From NCBI GenBank assembly GCA_947631365.1, contig CANRLB010000037.1, forward strand, positions 1-10,355: a stretch of 10,355 nucleotides of DNA, written 5' to 3'. Shown here piece by piece: positions 6,465-10,355 of this stretch; the stretch's first letter is position 1, and each line of letters opens with the position of its first letter. Below the pieces are notes generated by a model, which searched no databases, was not told the origin of the DNA, and saw only the letters and a list, made by a program, of their open reading frames with translations. The position numbers and the translations under genes were made by a program. The DNA is from an uncultured Bacilli bacterium. GTDB lineage: Bacteria; Bacillota_I; Bacilli_A; RF39; UBA660.

Positions 6465-8485
6465 TGAAAAAGAAAAAAATATTTATCTCAATATTCTTAA
6501 CCCTTATTTTATTAATTATATGGGGTATTTTTCTTTATCGTGTTCTTTCTAATGAAAATAAATTAACAAGTGAAGAAAGAACATGGATTAATGATAATAT
6601 AAATAATGTTCAAAATGTTTATGTTGTTAAAGATGAAAATATTTTTAGTAAAGATGGTAATGGTATTTTTAATACATTTTTGAATGATTTTGAAGAAGAG
6701 TATAAAATTGAAATAAATCCCATTAATTTTGAAGGCAACATTGATAATGGAACTATTAAATTTAATTATACTAAACAAGTTTCCGATAATGAGAGTGTTT
6801 TTTACACTGATCATTATGTTTTAGTTAGCAAAAGTTATGAAATACTAAATAGTGATGATTTAAATGGTAAAAATGTTGGCATTTTAACAGATGATCTTGA
6901 ATATGTAAAAAGTTATTTAAAAGATTATAATATTACTTATAATACTTTTGATGATATTGATAAATTAATAACGGGGGTAAAAACAGATATTAATTATATT
7001 ATTATTCCGAGAATAAAATTTATTGATCAAATATTAAAAAATAATTTAGAAATAGTTTATCATTTTAGTGATATAAAAGCTTATTATTCTTTTTTGCCTG
7101 ATAATAGTATTTTTAGTAGCATTTTAACTAAATATTTTTCTAAATGGCAAAATAATATTGAATCTTTATTAAAAGAACAAGAATTTAAAATATTTACAGA
7201 TTATTTAAATATAAGTGCTACTGAGGTAGATCGTCTTCGTAGTATTGATTATCGTTATGGCTTTGTCAATAATTCTCCTTATGAAGTTATTATGGGGGGT
7301 AATTATGGGGGAATAATTGCTACCTATCTACAAGAATTTAGTACCTTTTCCGGAGCTTACTTTGATATAACTAAATATGGTAATAATGAAAAATTAGTTA
7401 AAGCTATTAATAGAAATAAAGTTGATATATATTTTGATTTTGATAATAGTATTTCTTCTGATTTTAATAAAACTGAAAATGGTATTACTAGTAGTTTATC
7501 TATAATAACTAATAGAGATAATAATAAAATATTTAATTCTATTTATAGTCTTCAAGGAGAAAGTGTTTATGTTCTTAAAAATAGTAATTTATTAAATTAT
7601 TTAACTAATATCGGTAATATTGATATTCATACTTATAATAACAATAAAGAATTATTTAAATTGAATAAAGAAAACGCTATTATAGTGATGGATACTTATA
7701 TTTTTAATTATTATCAAGATAAAAAACTTAATAATTATGTAAGTAAATATGATACTTTAATAAATAATAATTATAGTTTTAAAATAAAAAGTGAATATGA
7801 TGTTTTAACTAAGTTATTAAATAAATATATTAATTATTTAGATCCTTTAGTAACAATTAATAAAGGTCTTAATAATCATTTAGAAACAATTAAAAATGGT
7901 GGTTTTTTAAATACTATTGCTAAATATTTTATATTATCTATTTTATTAATTATTTTAATTGGTTTTATTGTTTATAAGAAATCTAAGAAAATAAGAATTG
8001 CTAGACGTCTTAAAAAAGATGATAAAATTCGTTTTATAGATGAACTTACATTACTTAAAAATCGAGCTTATTTAAGTGATTTTATGAAAACTTGGAGTAA
8101 TAATACTATCTATCCTCAAGCAATTATTGTTGTTGATTTAAATAAATTACAAGAAATAAATGATAAATATGGTGTTAAAGAGGGAGATAAACAAATTCAA
8201 GGAGCAGCGAATGCTTTAATTAAAACACAACTTGATAATAGTGAACTTATTCGTAGTGATGGTAATGAATTTGTTGTTTATACAATTGGTTATAATCAAA
8301 AACAAATAATTAATTATATTCATAAATTAAATAAAGAATTAAAAAAATTGCCATATGATTATGGAGCTGAATTTGGTTATAGTTTTATTGAAAATAATTT
8401 GAAAACAATTGAAGATGCTTTAACGGAAGCAATTGAAGATATGAAGAAGAAAAAAGTGAGTGGGCCAAGTGAAAAAAAGAATTAA
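6464..8485 (+). CDS. Membrane sensor: tandem substrate-binding-like domains, TM, degenerate GGDEF
   Basis: A 673-residue predicted sensor. An uncleaved N-terminal anchor (~6-26) is followed by two extracytoplasmic segments resembling solute-binding (PBP2/Venus-flytrap) modules. The first is ~45-245 (GIFNTFLNDFEEEYKIEINP, then LNGKNVGILTDD). The second is ~262-465 (YRYGFVNNSPYEV, then KAINRNKVDIYFDFDN). A second TM helix (~486-505) leads to a cytoplasmic GGDEF fold (~523-660), with DELTLLKNR matching the usual DxLTGLxNR and VVDLNKLQEIND carrying the first metal Asp (D558). The signature is RSDGNEF (597-603): first Gly is Asp and the metal-binding Asp is Asn. Cyclic-di-GMP synthesis is therefore doubtful; a ligand-binding or scaffolding role is likelier. 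It starts on the TAATG overlap with the upstream gene and overlaps the YihY gene. Confidence 0.85.
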   Translation: MKKKKIFISIFLTLILLIIWGIFLYRVLSNENKLTSEERTWINDNINNVQNVYVVKDENIFSKDGNGIFNTFLNDFEEEYKIEINPINFEGNIDNGTIKFNYTKQVSDNESVFYTDHYVLVSKSYEILNSDDLNGKNVGILTDDLEYVKSYLKDYNITYNTFDDIDKLITGVKTDINYIIIPRIKFIDQILKNNLEIVYHFSDIKAYYSFLPDNSIFSSILTKYFSKWQNNIESLLKEQEFKIFTDYLNISATEVDRLRSIDYRYGFVNNSPYEVIMGGNYGGIIATYLQEFSTFSGAYFDITKYGNNEKLVKAINRNKVDIYFDFDNSISSDFNKTENGITSSLSIITNRDNNKIFNSIYSLQGESVYVLKNSNLLNYLTNIGNIDIHTYNNNKELFKLNKENAIIVMDTYIFNYYQDKKLNNYVSKYDTLINNNYSFKIKSEYDVLTKLLNKYINYLDPLVTINKGLNNHLETIKNGGFLNTIAKYFILSILLIILIGFIVYKKSKKIRIARRLKKDDKIRFIDELTLLKNRAYLSDFMKTWSNNTIYPQAIIVVDLNKLQEINDKYGVKEGDKQIQGAANALIKTQLDNSELIRSDGNEFVVYTIGYNQKQIINYIHKLNKELKKLPYDYGAEFGYSFIENNLKTIEDALTEAIEDMKKKKVSGPSEKKN

Positions 8486-9326
8486 AAATGCCAAATTAAA
8501 GATTAAAGATTTTTTTCATAATATTATTAAAGTTCTTAGAAGACCAGATATGGTTATTCTTCCTGGAAATTTATCTTTTTTCTTTGTTCTAGCTATTATT
8601 CCATCTTTAAGTTTAATAAGTTATGGAGCATCTATCCTCAATTTATCAGTTGATTTTCTCTATAATTTTCTAGCTAATTCATTTACTAAAGAAATAGCTA
8701 ATATTGTTTTGGGGGTTAATTTAAGTTATCAAGTAGGTATTCACTTTTTTATTACGGTTGCGATTGGATTTTATGTTGCAAGTAATGGTGCTGATTCGAT
8801 TATTACTACTAGTAATAAAATTTATGGTATTGAAAATCGTTCTTGGTTAAAAAGAAGAATAAAAGCATTAGGGATGAGTTTTTTAATCGTTATTTTATTT
8901 ATCTTTATGTTAATTGTTCCCGTCTTTGGTAATACAATTATTACTTTAATTAAAGAAGTTAATTTAAATGTTGATATATCTAATCAAATAATTGCTATTT
9001 TTAATCTTTTAAAAGGACCTATAACTTGGTTAATTATCTTTGTAATTATTAAAATTATTTATAAAGTTGCTCCCGATAAAAAACCTAAACAAAGAGTAAT
9101 AAATTACGGAGCTATTTTTACTACAGTTGGATTTATTTTAGGAACTAAAATATTTTCTTTATATGTAACCCATTATGCTTCATATAGTGCTTTATATGGT
9201 GGATTAGCTAGTATAGTTGTTTTAATGATTTGGATTTATTTTTTAAGTTATATCTTTGTTGTTGGGATGGCTTTAAATAGTCAAAAAGATGATGATAATT
9301 TGTCAAAAACTGGTACTATAAATTAG
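8460..9326 (+). CDS. YihY/BrkB (UPF0761) family integral membrane protein
   Basis: A 288-residue polytopic membrane protein of the YihY/BrkB family, once annotated as ribonuclease BN; its transport or envelope role is unsettled. About six hydrophobic segments are visible (roughly 37-58, 93-112, 138-158, 176-200, 213-233, 246-272). Family motifs include GNLSFFFVLAIIPSL, NRSWLKRRIKALGMSF, a polar segment YKVAPDKKPKQRVINYGAIF, and the end YSALYGGLASIVVLMIWIYF followed by an SYIFVVGMALNS-like helix. The start is GTG at 8460, overlapping the sensor gene by 26 bases. GTG at 8469 is in frame and equally plausible, since neither has a strong ribosome binding site. The overlap argues for translational coupling. 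Length is near the family norm. Confidence 0.9.
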   Translation: MGQVKKRIKNAKLKIKDFFHNIIKVLRRPDMVILPGNLSFFFVLAIIPSLSLISYGASILNLSVDFLYNFLANSFTKEIANIVLGVNLSYQVGIHFFITVAIGFYVASNGADSIITTSNKIYGIENRSWLKRRIKALGMSFLIVILFIFMLIVPVFGNTIITLIKEVNLNVDISNQIIAIFNLLKGPITWLIIFVIIKIIYKVAPDKKPKQRVINYGAIFTTVGFILGTKIFSLYVTHYASYSALYGGLASIVVLMIWIYFLSYIFVVGMALNSQKDDDNLSKTGTIN

Positions 9327-9337
9327 ATAAATTTGCT

Positions 9338-9434
9338 AAAAATAAAAATATGTACACAGGTATTACTTAGTACATATTTTTATTTTTGATATCAATCTAG
9401 TATTTTTTACTAACGATATTGAAAAGTAATACTT
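9338..9434 (+). ncRNA. Candidate structured RNA: long hairpin with loop-to-downstream pairing
   Basis: AAAAATAAAAATATGTAC (9338-9355) and GTACATATTTTTATTTTT (9370-9387) are perfect 18-bp inverted copies with a 14-base loop. Eleven loop bases (9358-9368) are complementary to 9424-9434, with one G-U pair (G9359-U9433) that only works in + strand RNA. Between them a second hairpin forms: TCAAT (9392-9396) with ATTGA (9418-9422), and TAGTA (9398-9402) with TACTA (9408-9412). A terminator follows directly. The parts suggest a pseudoknotted or switchable RNA: a small RNA, the 3' UTR of the YihY gene, or an attenuator. At minimum the first hairpin with its T-rich arm can terminate the upstream operon. 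I do not recognise an Rfam family. Confidence 0.5.
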
Positions 9435-9435
9435 A

Positions 9436-9464
9436 AAAGGAAGACTGTAAAGTTTCCTTTTTTT
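9436..9464 (+). terminator. Rho-independent terminator ending the structured region
   Basis: AAAGGAA (9436-9442) pairs with TTCCTTT (9454-9460), and ACT (9444-9446) pairs with AGT (9451-9453), around a GTAA tetraloop with one bulged G (9443). A run of seven T spans 9458-9464. It starts one base after the downstream arm of the loop-complementary helix. Confidence 0.88.
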
Positions 9465-9504
9465 AATATTTTAATAAAAAATTAATGAAATAAAAAAAGA
9501 TTAA

Positions 9505-9513
9505 TGATATACT
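9505..9513 (+). promoter_or_regulatory. Possible extended -10 promoter for the LtaS-like gene
   Basis: TGATATACT at 9505-9513 matches a TGn extended -10 followed by TATACT. No good -35 lies 16-18 bases upstream. It is 21 bases before the ATG and follows a terminator, so the downstream gene needs a promoter in this interval. Confidence 0.4.
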
Positions 9514-9534
9514 TATAAGAGAGAGTGTGAAGAA

Positions 9535-10355
9535 ATGAAAAAAATTAATTTATTTTTTATTTATTTAATAAGTTTTATCTTTATGGAATTTTTATTTCGT
9601 TTTTTACTTTATGAACATATTTTTAGATTATCTAATATTAATATGATTTTATTTATAATTCCTTTTAGCTTAATATTAAGTATTCTCACATGTTTATTTA
9701 AAAATGAAAAAACTAATCGGATTATTTTTATGGTTATATTAGGAGTATTTACTATTTGGTTTAGTGCTGAGTATGTAATAAGAGATTATTTTGGTTGTTA
9801 TATCTCTTGGGGAGCATTTAAAGTAGCTGATCAAGTTGCTGAATTTGCTTCAAAAGGGGTTATTGAAACTTTAAGAAGAATTCCGGGGATTATAGCTTTC
9901 TTTATACCTTTTATTTTAACTACAATATTTCATAAGAAAATTAATTTCCGCCGGTTTAAGTGGCAAAAAAGTTGTCTTGTCTTATTATTTGCATTAATTA
10001 CTTTTGGTATTTATCTTTTAGGTTTAAATATTAATAAAAGTGCTAATTTTTCACCATATACTTTATATCATGACATTAATGATGTTAATGCAAATATGGA
10101 AACTCTTGGTGTTTTTAATTCTTTCTTCCTTGATACTACAAGAACTATTTTTGGCTTTGAACAAAAGATTGACACTAATGTTAATAATCCATTAAATAAA
10201 GAAGATGGCAATACCCCAAAAGAGTATGGCTATAATAACTTAGATATTGATTTTGATAGTTTAATAGCTAGTGAAACTAATAGTACCATTAAAAGTATGC
10301 ATGAATATTTTAAAAATGATTTAGGTACTAAACAAAATGAATACACAGGTATTTT
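9535..10355 (+). CDS. LTA synthase-like protein (sulfatase family), N-terminal membrane half; 3' partial
   Basis: The reading frame is open from ATG 9535 to the window edge (273 codons) with no stop. Five hydrophobic segments lie at ~5-26, 37-55, 62-82, 114-132 and 146-164, the membrane layout of LtaS-type proteins. An extracellular linker follows, ending near YGYNNLDIDFDSLIASETN and MHEYFKNDLGTKQNEYTGIF, which in this family comes just before the sulfatase domain (the FKGKN/xxExF catalytic region would be next). The Mn-binding and Thr nucleophile residues are beyond the window, so catalytic competence cannot be judged. LtaS enzymes polymerise glycerol phosphate from phosphatidylglycerol into lipoteichoic acid on the outer face of the membrane. 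A purine-rich AGAGAGAG tract (9518-9525) is the nearest, rather distant, ribosome binding candidate. Codons are T-ending, like other native genes. Confidence 0.8.
   Translation, partial: MKKINLFFIYLISFIFMEFLFRFLLYEHIFRLSNINMILFIIPFSLILSILTCLFKNEKTNRIIFMVILGVFTIWFSAEYVIRDYFGCYISWGAFKVADQVAEFASKGVIETLRRIPGIIAFFIPFILTTIFHKKINFRRFKWQKSCLVLLFALITFGIYLLGLNINKSANFSPYTLYHDINDVNANMETLGVFNSFFLDTTRTIFGFEQKIDTNVNNPLNKEDGNTPKEYGYNNLDIDFDSLIASETNSTIKSMHEYFKNDLGTKQNEYTGI

Noticed and set aside
3..9326. Mollicutes-type recoding of TGA as tryptophan
   Set aside because: All complete genes are full length under the standard bacterial code, tryptophans at conserved positions are TGG, and stops are TAA or TAG. 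The absence of TGA stops is expected at this base composition.
1..10355. CRISPR array, tRNA or rRNA genes, insertion sequence
   Set aside because: No regularly spaced direct repeats, cloverleaf, rRNA motifs or transposase were seen anywhere in the window.

Overview
The window is about 10.4 kb of very AT-rich DNA in which every supported gene lies on the + strand. The gene content (a MscL channel, a YneF/UPF0154 protein, a T-box-controlled seryl-tRNA synthetase, MiaB, a YihY/BrkB membrane protein and a lipoteichoic-acid-synthase-like protein) points to a low-GC Firmicutes/Bacilli genome. It could come from one of the small-genome gut lineages near RF39 or Erysipelotrichales; that placement is inference. 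The standard code fits: tryptophan is TGG, and the eight complete 3' ends stop with TAA or TAG.

Layout. (1) 1-1904 is the C-terminal part of a large secreted or anchored surface protein with Ig/FN3-like repeats and a C-type-lectin-like (DUF6273-like) end. Its codon usage differs from its neighbours, and its last ~150 bases are strikingly poor in A and rich in GC, as expected of a variable region made by a diversity-generating retroelement. It ends at a clean terminator. (2) 1970-2668 has a promoter and an overlapping mscL-yneF pair. (3) 2672-4197 is a serine T-box, serS of an unusual SerRS subclass, and a terminator. (4) 4198-4469 is a gene-free stretch containing a long-range 18-bp RNA-compatible stem, followed by miaB. 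(5) 5896-9326 has a perfect palindrome, a good promoter and a three-gene membrane operon: an unknown single-pass protein, a double-Venus-flytrap sensor with a degenerate GGDEF domain, and a YihY/BrkB protein. (6) 9338-9464 is a compact structured RNA candidate: an 18-bp hairpin whose loop pairs with a downstream segment, then a terminator. (7) 9535 to the end is the membrane half of an LtaS-like protein, cut by the window edge.

Most genes concern the envelope (surface display, osmotic release, sensing, teichoic acid) or translation (SerRS, MiaB). The best candidates for something undescribed are the hypervariable-looking end of the first gene, the two structured non-coding regions (4275-4426 and 9338-9464), and the tandem-flytrap/degenerate-GGDEF operon. 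All are read from sequence alone; no searches or folding programs were run.
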